Shown: positions 42,889 through 52,241, numbered from the stretch's first letter. The stretch is 64,000 nt of DNA from Clostridia bacterium (GCA_017428025.1 JAFRRO010000049.1:62001-126000), one strand, 5' to 3'. Notes: generated from the letters alone by a model not told the origin. Numbers and translations: made by a program.

Positions 42889-43629
42889 ATGCAATACGGA
42901 AGATTTGCAAAGTATTACGACGCGATGATGCACGATGTGGATCGCGAAGCGTGGGCGGATTATCTTGACGGGCTTCTGAAGGAAGCGAACGCGCACGACG
43001 TGATGGACTGCGCGTGCGGAACCGGCGCCATGACGATCGCGCTGCACAAGAGAGGGTATCACGTGATCGGCAACGACGTTTCGCCGGAGATGCTGATGGA
43101 AGCGCGCAACAACGCATTCAAGGCCGGAAGCCGTGAGATCATCTTTATCTGCGAGGATATGCGAAACCTCAAGATTCATAAACCGATCGATGCGCTCATT
43201 TCCGTGTGCGACGGCGTCAACTATCTGACGTCTCTCGACGACGTTGAATCGTTCTTCAAGCATGCCGCGGACTGCCTCAGACCGAACGGCGTGCTGCTGT
43301 TCGATATCTCGTCGACCTATAAACTCCGCATCATCCTCGGAAACAATACCTTCACGGAGGAAACGGATACCTACGCATATATCTGGAAGAATACGTACGA
43401 CCAGCGGAGCAGACTGTGCGAAATGGACCTGACGTGCTTTGTGAAGGACGGCGAGCATTACGACCGCTTCTCGGAAAAGCACATTCAGCGCGCGCATTCG
43501 GTTGCGGAATTGACTGTACTGCTTGAATCGGCGGGATTTACCGACATCCGCGCACTGCACGCGTTCTCGAACGAACCTGCGCACGGCAACAGCGAACGCA
43601 TCCAGTTTGTCGCGCGGAAGGGACTCTGA
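42889..43629 (+). CDS. Class I SAM-dependent methyltransferase
   Basis: A 246-residue soluble enzyme. Motif I (DCACGTGAMTIAL) starts near residue 42, an acidic residue ends the next strand (NDVSPEMLMEA), and the VCDGVNYLTS segment fits the fold's fourth strand. The family pattern is that of small-molecule or protein methyltransferases, without the NPPY motif of base methyltransferases. The substrate is unknown. It is embedded between whiA and hslO without gaps. Confidence 0.88.
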   Translation: MQYGRFAKYYDAMMHDVDREAWADYLDGLLKEANAHDVMDCACGTGAMTIALHKRGYHVIGNDVSPEMLMEARNNAFKAGSREIIFICEDMRNLKIHKPIDALISVCDGVNYLTSLDDVESFFKHAADCLRPNGVLLFDISSTYKLRIILGNNTFTEETDTYAYIWKNTYDQRSRLCEMDLTCFVKDGEHYDRFSEKHIQRAHSVAELTVLLESAGFTDIRALHAFSNEPAHGNSERIQFVARKGL

Positions 43630-43630
43630 C

Positions 43631-44530
43631 ATGCCGGAAGATCTGATCATCCACGGAATGCTCGAAAACCGGAGCATCCGCTTCGCCGCAATTTCGGGAA
43701 CGGAAATCGTTCGCACGGCGCAAAGCACGCATCGGCTGTCGCGCGTCGCAACCGCGGCGCTCGGTCGTCAGCTTTTGATGACTTCGATTGCCGCAAGCAT
43801 GATGAAGAACCGCACCGACACGATCACGACAGTCATTGCAGGCAACGGCCCTTCCGGCAATCTGGTATGCGTCGGAAGAGACGGGGGACTCGTGAAGGGT
43901 TACGCAACCGAACCGAAAATCGAACTGCCGCTGCGTGCGGACGGAAAACTTGACGTGCGCGGCTACATCGGCAACAGCGGCAAGCTGACGGTCATTCGCG
44001 ATATGGGGCTGAAGGAGCCGTATGTCGGCACCTGCAACCTGATCTCCGGAGAGATTGCGGAGGACTTTGCCCAGTACTTCACGGCAAGCGAGCAGCAGCC
44101 GTCGATCGTCTACCTCGGCGTACACGAAAATGCGGCCGACGGTTTCGTCACCGGCGCTGGCGGGCTTTTGATCCAGACGATGCCGAACTGTCCGAACGAG
44201 GCGATCGAGCATGTTATGTCGATTGCAAACCGGATCCCGGAACTCGGCGGCAGACTGTCGGAGGGGGAATCACTGCAGTCGATTCTGGATGATTTGTTTG
44301 CGACGCTGGACGTCGAATACACCGATACGAAGCATCCGGCGTTTTCCTGCGATTGTACGCGCGATCGTCTGGAACGCGCCCTGCTGTCGATCGGCAAAGA
44401 AGAACTGACGAACATTCTGCAGCAGGACGGACAAGCCGAGCTGACCTGCCAGTTCTGCGAAAAGAAGTATCATTTCGATCGTGAAAACCTTGAGGCGCTT
44501 TTACGGGAAGCAACCGCAACGGAGGAGTGA
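43631..44530 (+). CDS. hslO: Redox-regulated chaperone Hsp33
   Basis: A 299-residue holdase activated by oxidation plus unfolding. The C-terminal redox switch has the diagnostic cysteines CDC and CQFC that bind zinc when reduced. The N-terminal core has GYIGNSGKLTV and the ENAADGFVTGAGGLLIQ segment typical of Hsp33. The start ATG 43631 lies one base after the methyltransferase stop. An oxidative-stress chaperone fits an anaerobe's need to survive air exposure. Confidence 0.96.
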   Translation: MPEDLIIHGMLENRSIRFAAISGTEIVRTAQSTHRLSRVATAALGRQLLMTSIAASMMKNRTDTITTVIAGNGPSGNLVCVGRDGGLVKGYATEPKIELPLRADGKLDVRGYIGNSGKLTVIRDMGLKEPYVGTCNLISGEIAEDFAQYFTASEQQPSIVYLGVHENAADGFVTGAGGLLIQTMPNCPNEAIEHVMSIANRIPELGGRLSEGESLQSILDDLFATLDVEYTDTKHPAFSCDCTRDRLERALLSIGKEELTNILQQDGQAELTCQFCEKKYHFDRENLEALLREATATEE

Positions 44531-46285
44531 ATGAAGGACGACCGCGATTCGGGAGTCATCATCCCGTTTCAGCAAAACGCGGCGTTTTACTATCAACGCG
44601 GCACGAAATACCTCGCGGAAGAGAAACTCGAATCAGCCGAGCAATATCTCAGAAAAGCCTATGAGATGGAGCCCGGCCGTTCCGAGTATATGCTGTCATT
44701 CGCCGAAGCGCTTCACCGGATGCGCATGTTTGAGGAGAGCCTTTCCGTCCTTCTGAACTCGCTGTCCGGCGTCGGAGAGCCGACCGGCGAAGTTTTGTTC
44801 GGGATCGCATCCAACTTCATGGGACTTGAGGAGTTCTTTGCCGCAAAGCAATGCTGCAAGGTATGCCTTGAGAAAGAGCCGAACGGTCCGTATGCCGATC
44901 GCGCACTGGACATGCTCGAATTGATCGAGGACGAACCGGAGCTCGAAGCGCAAATCGGGCTCACGCAGGATGAGGACATTGCGCTGCTGGACGGGATTCA
45001 TCTTGCGAAGGCGAAGCACTTTTCAATCGACGACGACACCGGACTGAACATCCTTCTGAATCTGTCCGAAAAGTACCAGAACAGCGAAATGCTCGACATG
45101 GAGATTGCAATGATGCTGTTTACCATGCGCGAGTACGACGAAGCAAAGAAACGCCTGTTCAATCTGTTCAAGCGCAACAGCAGGAGCGTGCGCGGCAATG
45201 CGCTGCTTGCTTTGATTTATCATGTGCAGAAGCAGGAAACGGAAGCGCTGATGCAATCGAAGAAGATTCTGATCGACGAGGACTGCTCGCCGGAGGAGCT
45301 CGGTTACTCCGCACCGATTCTGCTGGAGCTGAAAGAATACGACCGCGCGCAGGAGGCCCTCGAACTGCTGCGGGATTCGCTGCCGTACGATAAAGAGATG
45401 CTGCATCAGCTTGCGTTCTGCTATTATGTGCACGGAAAAAAACGCGAAGCCGAACAGATCTATGAAGACCTTGTCAAGCGAAACGAGTACGACAGCGTTG
45501 CATCCTACTATCGCAGGCATATCAAGGAGGACGGGGAAGCCGAATTCAAGCGCGACTGGTCGATCAACTACGACGTGCCGATTCGCGAAGCTGTCGTGCG
45601 TCAGCGCAGAATCCGCGATATCGCAACGGCAGGCGTGGAAGCGCTGCAGAAAACGTGGGAGAAGGATAAGGAATTCCGTTCCATTTTGATCTGGGCGCTG
45701 TACAGTCCGCTATCGCCGTCGCTGCGCGGCACCGCAAAGATGCTGTCGCTCGTCGAGGATCCGATGGCGGAACGTCTGTTGCGGTCGTTTCTGATCCGGT
45801 TCGACCAGACGGACAGCGACAAGCAGTTCATCTTCGGTTTGCTGCTCGGCATGGAAGCCAAGCCGCCGTATTCGCTCTACTATCAGGGCGCATGGCAGTA
45901 CGGCGTCGTATCTCCGATGATGATTCCGGAGCATCTGCCGGTCAGCTACGAAAGCATTCTGGACATGATCGAATCCTTTGAAGCGTATCTGCATGAAAAC
46001 GTCGCATTCCGCAAGATCGAAGTTCCGCAGCATCTGAACGACGTTTCCCTGCGAATCTTTTACTACTATCTGTCCACCTATGAAGACGGCAGATACCCGC
46101 ACATCACCCGCGAGCAGGAAAACGCGATGGCGGCTGCATTCGTGTTGATGGGAGTCGGCGCGCTGAATGCGACGACGATTGCGCCGGAAGTCATCTGCGC
46201 GACGTATGACGTCTCCGCAAGACGACTGGAGAACGCCATCAAGCGGATCCTGACAAGGCTGAGCAGAAAGACGGAGGAACAGTAA
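44531..46285 (+). CDS. TPR-repeat protein
   Basis: A 584-residue soluble protein with several tetratricopeptide-like helical repeats, clearest near the N-terminus (YYQRGTKYLAEEKLESAEQYLRKAYEMEPG) and around residues 200-310 (YDEAKKRLFNLFKR, YDRAQEALELLRD). No catalytic domain is visible, and the C-terminal third has no familiar signature. It starts directly on the base after the hslO stop and ends directly before the THUMP methyltransferase gene, so it belongs to the same transcript. A scaffold or assembly role is possible but not shown. Confidence 0.8.
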   Translation: MKDDRDSGVIIPFQQNAAFYYQRGTKYLAEEKLESAEQYLRKAYEMEPGRSEYMLSFAEALHRMRMFEESLSVLLNSLSGVGEPTGEVLFGIASNFMGLEEFFAAKQCCKVCLEKEPNGPYADRALDMLELIEDEPELEAQIGLTQDEDIALLDGIHLAKAKHFSIDDDTGLNILLNLSEKYQNSEMLDMEIAMMLFTMREYDEAKKRLFNLFKRNSRSVRGNALLALIYHVQKQETEALMQSKKILIDEDCSPEELGYSAPILLELKEYDRAQEALELLRDSLPYDKEMLHQLAFCYYVHGKKREAEQIYEDLVKRNEYDSVASYYRRHIKEDGEAEFKRDWSINYDVPIREAVVRQRRIRDIATAGVEALQKTWEKDKEFRSILIWALYSPLSPSLRGTAKMLSLVEDPMAERLLRSFLIRFDQTDSDKQFIFGLLLGMEAKPPYSLYYQGAWQYGVVSPMMIPEHLPVSYESILDMIESFEAYLHENVAFRKIEVPQHLNDVSLRIFYYYLSTYEDGRYPHITREQENAMAAAFVLMGVGALNATTIAPEVICATYDVSARRLENAIKRILTRLSRKTEEQ

Positions 46286-47407
46286 ATGGAGTTTATCGCA
46301 ACCGCCAAGATCGGGCTCGAATCGACCGTCGCTTTTCAACTGCATAAGCTCGGCATTCTCGATACGGAAACGCTCGACGCGCGCGTGAAGTTTTCCGGCG
46401 GATATACGGAAATGACAAAAGCGCTTCTGTGGCTTCGCACCGCGGAGCGCTTGCTGATGACGGTGGCGGTCTTTCATGCCGATTCGTTTGAAGCGCTGTT
46501 CGAACAAACGAAAGCGATTGACTGGAAACGGTATCTGACGCCGAAAACGCGCATCCATGTCAACGGCAAGAGCGCAAAGAGCACGCTGTTTTCCGTTTCG
46601 GACTGTCAGAGCATTGTAAAGAAAGCGATCGTGGAATCGCTCAAAGCGTCCTATCGCGTACAGACCGTTCCGGAAACCGAAGAGGAAGTCATCATCGAAG
46701 TCGGCATCCTGCGCGACGAGGTGACGATCGCGCTCGACTGCTGCGGCGCCGGGCTCTCGCGGCGCGGATATCGCACCTATAACGTCGCCGCTCCGCTGTC
46801 GGAAACGCTCGGCGCAGGACTCATCCTGCTGTCCCGGTTCTTCCCGGATACGCCGCTGATCGATCCGATGTGCGGATCCGGCACAATCCCGATCGAAGCG
46901 GCGATGATCGCAAACAACATTGCGCCGTCGCAGAATCGAAGCTTTGCTGCCGAACAATGGCGGTTCATCGATCGGAACCTGTTCGCAACCGCACGCGAAG
47001 AAGCCTTGGACCTGCAGAGACACGAAAAGCTTGAGATTCTCGGAAGCGACATCGATCCGCATTGCATCGATCTCTGCAAAAAGCACGCAAAGAAAGCGGG
47101 CGTTATGGTCAACTGGAATGTGCGTCCCGTTTCGGAGCTTGCGACCGAATGGAGTCACGGCGTTCTGATCTGCAATCCACCGTACGGAGAACGCTTGTCG
47201 GACAAACAGGAGGTCAAAAAACTCTATCGGCAGATGCGAACGGTATTCGATCGACTTCCTGATTGGCAGATCAACATCATCACGGCAAGCCGCGAGTTCG
47301 AATCCATCTACGGCAAACCGGCGAACCGGCGCAGAAAGCTGTCGAACGGCGGGATGCCCTGTACCTTGTATCAATTCAATCCGCAGAAAAGCGAAACCAA
47401 CGATTGA
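46286..47407 (+). CDS. THUMP-domain RNA N2-guanine/adenine methyltransferase (RlmL/YpsC type)
   Basis: A 373-residue rRNA methyltransferase candidate. An N-terminal ferredoxin-like plus THUMP RNA-binding region covers about 1-160, and the Rossmann methyltransferase part follows with DPMCGSGTIPIEAAMIA and the catalytic NPPYGERL motif. The N-domain/THUMP/MTase arrangement matches YpsC/RlmL-N proteins, which modify 23S rRNA guanine; the exact target is inferred. It is the last gene of the run that starts at murB. Confidence 0.92.
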   Translation: MEFIATAKIGLESTVAFQLHKLGILDTETLDARVKFSGGYTEMTKALLWLRTAERLLMTVAVFHADSFEALFEQTKAIDWKRYLTPKTRIHVNGKSAKSTLFSVSDCQSIVKKAIVESLKASYRVQTVPETEEEVIIEVGILRDEVTIALDCCGAGLSRRGYRTYNVAAPLSETLGAGLILLSRFFPDTPLIDPMCGSGTIPIEAAMIANNIAPSQNRSFAAEQWRFIDRNLFATAREEALDLQRHEKLEILGSDIDPHCIDLCKKHAKKAGVMVNWNVRPVSELATEWSHGVLICNPPYGERLSDKQEVKKLYRQMRTVFDRLPDWQINIITASREFESIYGKPANRRRKLSNGGMPCTLYQFNPQKSETND

Positions 47408-47438
47408 CGCCGATTTTCGACGTCTTTCTTTTTGCATG

Positions 47439-47459
47439 CTCCCATACGGTATATGGGAG
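47439..47459 (+). promoter_or_regulatory. Hairpin burying the ribosome binding site of the S11-like gene
   Basis: Perfect 8-bp stem ctcccata (47439-47446) / tatgggag (47452-47459) with a CGGTA loop. The right arm covers most of the GGGAGGG site at 47455-47461. No U-tract follows, so this is not a terminator. Confidence 0.75.
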
Positions 47460-47467
47460 GGATGTAC

Positions 47468-48595
47468 ATGCGAAAAGTCTTTTGTTTATGGATAGCAATC
47501 TGTATCGTTCTGACAGCAGCGCCTGTCCGTGCGCTGGCGGATCAGACGATTTCCGCATACTGTGTGATCACGCCGCAGTCGCCGGAGACCGTTTCTTCGT
47601 TTCGCGCGGACGATGCGGTCGGCGTTGCGGGACTTGTCAAGCTTCCGGCGATTCTGACGCTGTGCCTTGCAGTCGATCGCGGGCTGCTGTCGCCGGACAC
47701 CGTTGTGACGGTCGGACACGGCGCGGCGGCGATCGGCGGTCCGTCGGCGTATTTGAAGCAAGGTGAGCAGATCGAAGCAAAAGAACTGCTGCGCGCCGCC
47801 GTGATGATTTCCGCAGGCGACGCCATCTGGGCGCTGATGGAGAATGCGTTCGGTTCGGAAGATGTGTTCGTGCAGAATATCAATCTGACGCTGAAGGAGA
47901 ACGACGTCGAACACCAGATGCAGCACGCGCTCGGAACGAACGAAACGATGTCCTGCCGGGATCTCGCAAAGTTGGGCACGGCGGCGCTGAAAAGCGAAAC
48001 ATTTTTGAAATACTGTTCCGAAAAGTATGCGGTATTGGAGCATGCAGACGGGAGAAAGACGGAACTTGCGAACGCCAACAAGCTTCTGACGACGCTGACC
48101 GGCTGCATCGGCCTGTTGACCGGCAGTTCGAAGACCGACGGCTATTGCGGTGTGTTTGCCTGCAAGCGCAAGGATACCGTATTCGTCTGCGCCATGGTCG
48201 GCGCGCAGAACAGCAAAACGCGGTTTGACGTTGCAACGAAGCTGTTCGAAGATGCGTTTGCAGCGTTCTCCGTGTTTGCATTGGCTTCCGTCGACGAACC
48301 GCTGATCGAGGATTATCCGGTGACCGGCGGCGATACGGATACCGTCAGTCTGTATGCGAAGGAGAGTATCTCGCTGCTGCTGAAGAAAAGCGACGGTGAG
48401 CCGCAGTCGGAGTTTCACCTGCCGGACGCACTGATTGCGCCGCTCAATACGGAGTTTTCGGTCGGTACCGTTTCGTTTACCGACCGAAACGGGACGCTCC
48501 TGTATGAGCTTGCGCTGTATCCGGATCGGAACGTATCGGCAACCGGTTTCAAAGAAATCTTCAAACGGATTCTGCATGTCTATCTGAACGGATAA
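47468..48595 (+). CDS. S11 carboxypeptidase-like protein with lost active site
   Basis: A 375-residue exported protein (signal peptide about 1-24) with the length and order of a D,D-carboxypeptidase. The three catalytic motifs are altered: the SxxK serine is replaced (A-G55-L-V-K58), SGN reads SAGD at 115-118, and KTG reads KTD at 222-224. It should therefore not act as a peptidase; a peptidoglycan-binding or regulatory role is more likely. The start ATG 47468 is 6 bases after GGGAGGG, which lies in a hairpin. The nearest relatives in the window are the intact pair at 14.3-17.2 kb. Confidence 0.75.
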   Translation: MRKVFCLWIAICIVLTAAPVRALADQTISAYCVITPQSPETVSSFRADDAVGVAGLVKLPAILTLCLAVDRGLLSPDTVVTVGHGAAAIGGPSAYLKQGEQIEAKELLRAAVMISAGDAIWALMENAFGSEDVFVQNINLTLKENDVEHQMQHALGTNETMSCRDLAKLGTAALKSETFLKYCSEKYAVLEHADGRKTELANANKLLTTLTGCIGLLTGSSKTDGYCGVFACKRKDTVFVCAMVGAQNSKTRFDVATKLFEDAFAAFSVFALASVDEPLIEDYPVTGGDTDTVSLYAKESISLLLKKSDGEPQSEFHLPDALIAPLNTEFSVGTVSFTDRNGTLLYELALYPDRNVSATGFKEIFKRILHVYLNG

Positions 48596-48600
48596 AACAG

Positions 48601-48634
48601 CGGGGGAATTGCACTTGCAAAGCCCCCGGTTTTC
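48601..48634 (+). terminator. Terminator after the S11-like gene
   Basis: Stem cggggg/cccccg with an inner ttgca/tgcaa helix, followed by GTTTTC. The inner right arm carries the -35 box of the next promoter. Confidence 0.75.
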
Positions 48635-48643
48635 GGTTATAAT
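48615..48643 (+). promoter_or_regulatory. Promoter giving a predicted leaderless M50 protease mRNA
   Basis: TTGCAA (48615-48620), 17-base spacer, perfect TATAAT (48638-48643), then exactly 6 bases to ATG 48650. Confidence 0.8.
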
Positions 48644-48649
48644 ACCGAT

Positions 48650-49336
48650 ATGATCTGGAACTTGACTTCAATCTTCAGCGATCCGATCGGGACGCTGAAA
48701 ACATACGCGTGCCTGATTCCCGTCATTCTGATCAGCCTGACGCTGCATGAGTGGGGACATGCGTACGCCGCGCACAAATGCGGCGACGATACGGCGAGAA
48801 ACTTCGGCAGACTGACGCTGAATCCGTTTGCGCATCTGGATGTGCTCGGTTTCTTCTCGTTGCTGCTGCTCGGCTTCGGATGGGCAAAGCCCGTTCCCGT
48901 GAATTCCCGAAACTACCGCAATTATAAGGTAGGAGAGGCAATCGTTTCGCTGGCAGGCGTCTTTATGAACCTGCTGCTTGCGATTGCGTTTTCGCTGCTG
49001 ACGCTGTTCTTCCTGTGGCTGTCCGTCAAAAAAGGCTATGACTGGCTCGGGAGCGAATACCTTTGGATGATTCTGTACTACGGCATTTCGATCAACATCA
49101 CGCTGATGCTGTTCAATCTGCTGCCGCTCTATCCCTTGGACGGGTATCATATCTTTGAACTGATCTTTGCGCGCGTTCTGCCGGCAAAGGTGTTCTTATT
49201 CCTGCGCAGATACGGCAGGTATATTCTGATCGGTGTATTGATTCTGATCAGCAACATCGGCTTCGCTCCCGCGTCGGCGCTGAGCCATCTGATCTGGCAA
49301 AAGATTTACAGCCTTGCGGCGGCAATGTTTCTGTAA
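48650..49336 (+). CDS. Site-2 protease family protein (M50B)
   Basis: A 228-residue integral membrane zinc protease with about five helices. The catalytic HEWGH motif lies near residue 34 and the second metal-site motif is PLDGYH, equivalent to the family NPxDG. Members cut membrane-embedded substrates; the target here is unknown. There is no Shine-Dalgarno sequence before ATG 48650, and the promoter position predicts a leaderless transcript. scpA follows 2 bases later, a common clostridial arrangement. Confidence 0.9.
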   Translation: MIWNLTSIFSDPIGTLKTYACLIPVILISLTLHEWGHAYAAHKCGDDTARNFGRLTLNPFAHLDVLGFFSLLLLGFGWAKPVPVNSRNYRNYKVGEAIVSLAGVFMNLLLAIAFSLLTLFFLWLSVKKGYDWLGSEYLWMILYYGISINITLMLFNLLPLYPLDGYHIFELIFARVLPAKVFLFLRRYGRYILIGVLILISNIGFAPASALSHLIWQKIYSLAAAMFL

Positions 49337-49338
49337 CG

Positions 49339-50106
49339 ATGGAAGAGTATCGCGTTTCGCTTTCACAATTCGAAGGACCGCTCGATTTGCTTCTGCACCT
49401 GATCGAAAAGGCAGAGGTCAACATCGAGGATATCTTTGTGTCGGAAATCACGTCGCAGTACCTTGCGATGATGGATGATCTTTCGGAACTGGACATGGAC
49501 CGCGCGAGTTCGTTCCTGACCGTCGCGGCGCAGCTGCTGCTGATCAAATCGAGAAGCCTGCTCCCGCGCCCGCCTGCGGAAAGCGAGGAGGAAGAGGATC
49601 CCGAACAGCAGCTCATTCGTCAGCTGCGCGAATACAAGGCGTTCAAGGCGTCGGGGGAAGAACTGCACGAACGCTTTGAAGAGGCGAAAAAAGCGATTGC
49701 ACGACTGCCGGAGGACGTCATCCTTCCGCCGCAGAAGGTCGATATCAGCAATGCGACACTGGACAACCTGTATGCGGCGTTCCTTGCGATTCTGAACCGC
49801 GAGGACGAACAGGAAGAGAAGAAGGATATGACGCAGAAGGTCCGTCCCGACGTCTTTACGGTGCGCGACCGCGTTTTGCATCTTCGCACAAAGCTCAAGG
49901 AAGGACGCGTGCGGTTCGATATGCTGTTTACGGATACGACCTCGCGCATGGAACGCGTCGTAACGTTTATGGCACTTTTGGAAATGCTGGCGCACGGCGA
50001 GATCCGAATTACGCAGGGAGCGACGTTTGCGCCGATCTACATTCGCGCAAAGAATCTTTCGGAGGACGATCAGGAAACGATCTATATGGATGAGGTGGAG
50101 GACTGA
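49339..50106 (+). CDS. scpA: Segregation and condensation protein A
   Basis: A 255-residue kleisin that links the SMC ATPase heads in bacterial condensin. The N-terminal FEGPLDLLLHLIEKAEVNI motif and the acidic middle are typical, as is the C-terminal winged-helix region. It sits directly after the M50 gene and overlaps scpB by one base. SMC itself is not in the window. Confidence 0.96.
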   Translation: MEEYRVSLSQFEGPLDLLLHLIEKAEVNIEDIFVSEITSQYLAMMDDLSELDMDRASSFLTVAAQLLLIKSRSLLPRPPAESEEEEDPEQQLIRQLREYKAFKASGEELHERFEEAKKAIARLPEDVILPPQKVDISNATLDNLYAAFLAILNREDEQEEKKDMTQKVRPDVFTVRDRVLHLRTKLKEGRVRFDMLFTDTTSRMERVVTFMALLEMLAHGEIRITQGATFAPIYIRAKNLSEDDQETIYMDEVED

Positions 50107-50639
50107 TGGACAAGAAACAGGCGTCGATCGTGGAATGTCTGCTGTTCGTGGCGGGCGAGCCGGTGCTGATCACCGAGCTTGCGCGCGTGTTGGAGCAGGA
50201 CGAAGCGGCCGTCAAATCACTCTTGTATGAAATGGAAACGACCTATCGCGACGAAGGCAGAGGTATCTGTCTGATGACGACCGACGACACGGCACAGCTC
50301 GTTTCGAACCGCGATTACATCAGCTATGTCGAGGCTCTGCTGCAGCCGGAACAGAAAAAGTCCGTTTCGCAGTCGATCCTCGAAACACTTGCCGTCGTTG
50401 CCTACAAGCAGCCGTGCACCCGCGCCGAAATCGAAGCCGTCCGCGGCGTGCGCTGTGAATACGCAGTGAGTCAGCTGCAAAAGCTTGGTTTGATCGCCGC
50501 CGTCGGCAGAAAGGACGTCATCGGAAAACCGATGCTCTACGCCACGACCGACACGTTTTTGCACAAGTTCGGGCTGCATAACCTCTCCGAACTGCCGTCG
50601 CTGCCGCTCGAAGAAGTCGGCGTCATCGAAACCGTTTGA
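50106..50639 (+). CDS. scpB: Segregation and condensation protein B
   Basis: A 177-residue partner of ScpA in the SMC-ScpAB complex, built from two winged-helix domains. The [23 protein letters not shown] segment is the family signature, and the final [20 protein letters not shown] closes the second domain. Its ATG overlaps the scpA stop by one base, which points to coupled translation and matched subunit amounts. Confidence 0.95.
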   Translation: MDKKQASIVECLLFVAGEPVLITELARVLEQDEAAVKSLLYEMETTYRDEGRGICLMTTDDTAQLVSNRDYISYVEALLQPEQKKSVSQSILETLAVVAYKQPCTRAEIEAVRGVRCEYAVSQLQKLGLIAAVGRKDVIGKPMLYATTDTFLHKFGLHNLSELPSLPLEEVGVIETV

Positions 50640-50653
50640 AGAAAGGGGTACTT

Positions 50654-51151
50654 ATGAACAAGCGCACGGATTATCTTTCCTGGGACGAATACTTTATGGG
50701 CGTATCGCTGCTGTCCTCGTACCGCAGCAAGGACCCGAGCACGCAGGTCGGCGCCTGCATCGTCAACGAGAACAACAAGATCATGTCGGTCGGCTACAAC
50801 GGCTTTCCGATCGGTTGCAGCGACGACGAGTTTCCGTGGGACCGCGAGGGCGATCCGTACGATACGAAATACCCGTACGTCTGCCACGCCGAGCTCAACG
50901 CGATCCTGAACAACGACGGCGCATCGCTGCAGGGCTGCCGCATCTACGTTGCGCTGTTCCCATGCAACGAATGCGCAAAGGCGATCATCCAGTGCGGCAT
51001 CAAAGAGGTCGTGTATCTCTCCGATAAATATAACAACACGCCGATGAACCGCGCCAGCAAGCGCCTGTTCAACGCTGCGGGCGTGCGGCTTCGGAAGCTT
51101 GTCCCGAAGCGCGATTCGATTTTGATCGACTTCGACGAGAGCAAGGTATAA
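50654..51151 (+). CDS. dCMP deaminase (ComEB-like)
   Basis: A 165-residue zinc deaminase converting dCMP to dUMP, feeding dTMP synthesis. The zinc motifs CHAELNAI and PCNECAKAI are intact, and [11 protein letters not shown] is the typical N-terminal strand. AAAGGGG lies 8 bases before ATG 50654. In Bacillus the homolog comEB sits in a competence operon, but no competence genes are here. A terminator follows. Confidence 0.93.
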   Translation: MNKRTDYLSWDEYFMGVSLLSSYRSKDPSTQVGACIVNENNKIMSVGYNGFPIGCSDDEFPWDREGDPYDTKYPYVCHAELNAILNNDGASLQGCRIYVALFPCNECAKAIIQCGIKEVVYLSDKYNNTPMNRASKRLFNAAGVRLRKLVPKRDSILIDFDESKV

Positions 51152-51160
51152 GTCAAACGG

Positions 51161-51195
51161 AACGGCAGCGGGCCTTAAAACCCACTGCCGTTTTC
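51161..51195 (+). terminator. Terminator between convergent dCMP deaminase and lipoprotein genes
   Basis: Stem aacggcagcggg/cccactgccgtt (one C-A mismatch) with an 8-base loop, followed by TTTT; it may work on both strands. Confidence 0.8.
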
Positions 51196-51236
51196 GAATG
51201 CTTTATGAAAGACAAGTTGAACATTACCTGTGGATT

Positions 51237-52241
51237 TCAAAGTAATAATATCCCGGCAGAACTTTTAAAAAAATATACGCTTTCGTTACCGTTTTCATTC
51301 TCCCAATACAAAGCACCGTCACGTGTTTGTTTTGCATCGTTCTCGCAGCAGGATTCGTAAAGATCATTTATGCGTAAATCGTCCGAAACATTGTAACAGA
51401 ATCCGATATCGGAATTGTCGTATTTCCAACCGGAAAACAGGATATAACGTTCATTGACATAAATCGCATCAAGATTGTTGATCTCGTTGAACGCTTGCGT
51501 TATCGTGTCCGGTGTTTGCTCTGTAACGATGCTGCCGTCAACGTAAGTGAGCGACATAGATGATGCATGTATCTCAATCGAGCTAATATCATTTGTTTTT
51601 TGCCTGAGAATTTCGTTGCAAAGCTCTTGTATAAACTGATTTCGATCTACTATGACGTCAAATACGACTTTGTTATAACCATGCATGTTTGTGAGGTCAG
51701 AACCAAATGGTCTGCCAAAATAAATACTGTTATCACGACAGCCGATACACCAATGCTCTTCCAGCTTTTCGAACAGAAAACAGTATTGTCTTTGATAATG
51801 CAAATTTGAAGCATCGTCCGATTCGCAGTAATCCAATTCAAAGCTTTCGTGGTTTTTATCCTGATGAAAGAAATACCGTATGGTGTCCTTTCCGCCTTTC
51901 CGGTTCTTGTTGATACAACGGACACCTGTTTCAAGAAACAGGTTTGTGATTTCCTGCCATTCTTCGTCCGAAAAGCTATGGTTGCTGCTGTAGGTCCAGA
52001 TGGAAGCCTGTCCCTCGTTCGAGTTTTTCAATTTCTCCTGAAAGGATTCGCAGCCTAATACGATGTTCGCAACCTTGAGGAAATCTTCTTTGTATTCGTG
52101 AAACAAGGCAATCAGTTCTTCTTTGGTATAACCGTTTTGTCCGTATTCGGAATGAATCTCATCCGATAAACCACCGCCGCATCCGACAAAGGAAAACAAC
52201 AGCGAACAAACGACAGAAAAGAATAAACAGAAACGCTTCAT
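51237..52241 (-). CDS. Hypothetical lipoprotein
   Basis: A 334-residue predicted lipoprotein: a basic start (MKRF), a hydrophobic core and a FVGCGGG lipobox near residue 20. The mature part is acidic, with several cysteines (EHWCIGCRD, YESCCEND), and is mostly strand-like. I do not recognise the family. GAGGG lies 5 bases before ATG 52241. It is the last gene of an AT-richer run on the minus strand that begins with the DUF2975 gene. Its base composition is clearly different from the housekeeping genes on either side. Confidence 0.75.
   Translation of the reverse strand: MKRFCLFFSVVCSLLFSFVGCGGGLSDEIHSEYGQNGYTKEELIALFHEYKEDFLKVANIVLGCESFQEKLKNSNEGQASIWTYSSNHSFSDEEWQEITNLFLETGVRCINKNRKGGKDTIRYFFHQDKNHESFELDYCESDDASNLHYQRQYCFLFEKLEEHWCIGCRDNSIYFGRPFGSDLTNMHGYNKVVFDVIVDRNQFIQELCNEILRQKTNDISSIEIHASSMSLTYVDGSIVTEQTPDTITQAFNEINNLDAIYVNERYILFSGWKYDNSDIGFCYNVSDDLRINDLYESCCENDAKQTRDGALYWENENGNESVYFFKSSAGILLL

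Noticed and set aside
41896-43728. A 610-codon minus-strand frame over whiA and the methyltransferase
   Set aside because: It is an antisense shadow with no domain signature.
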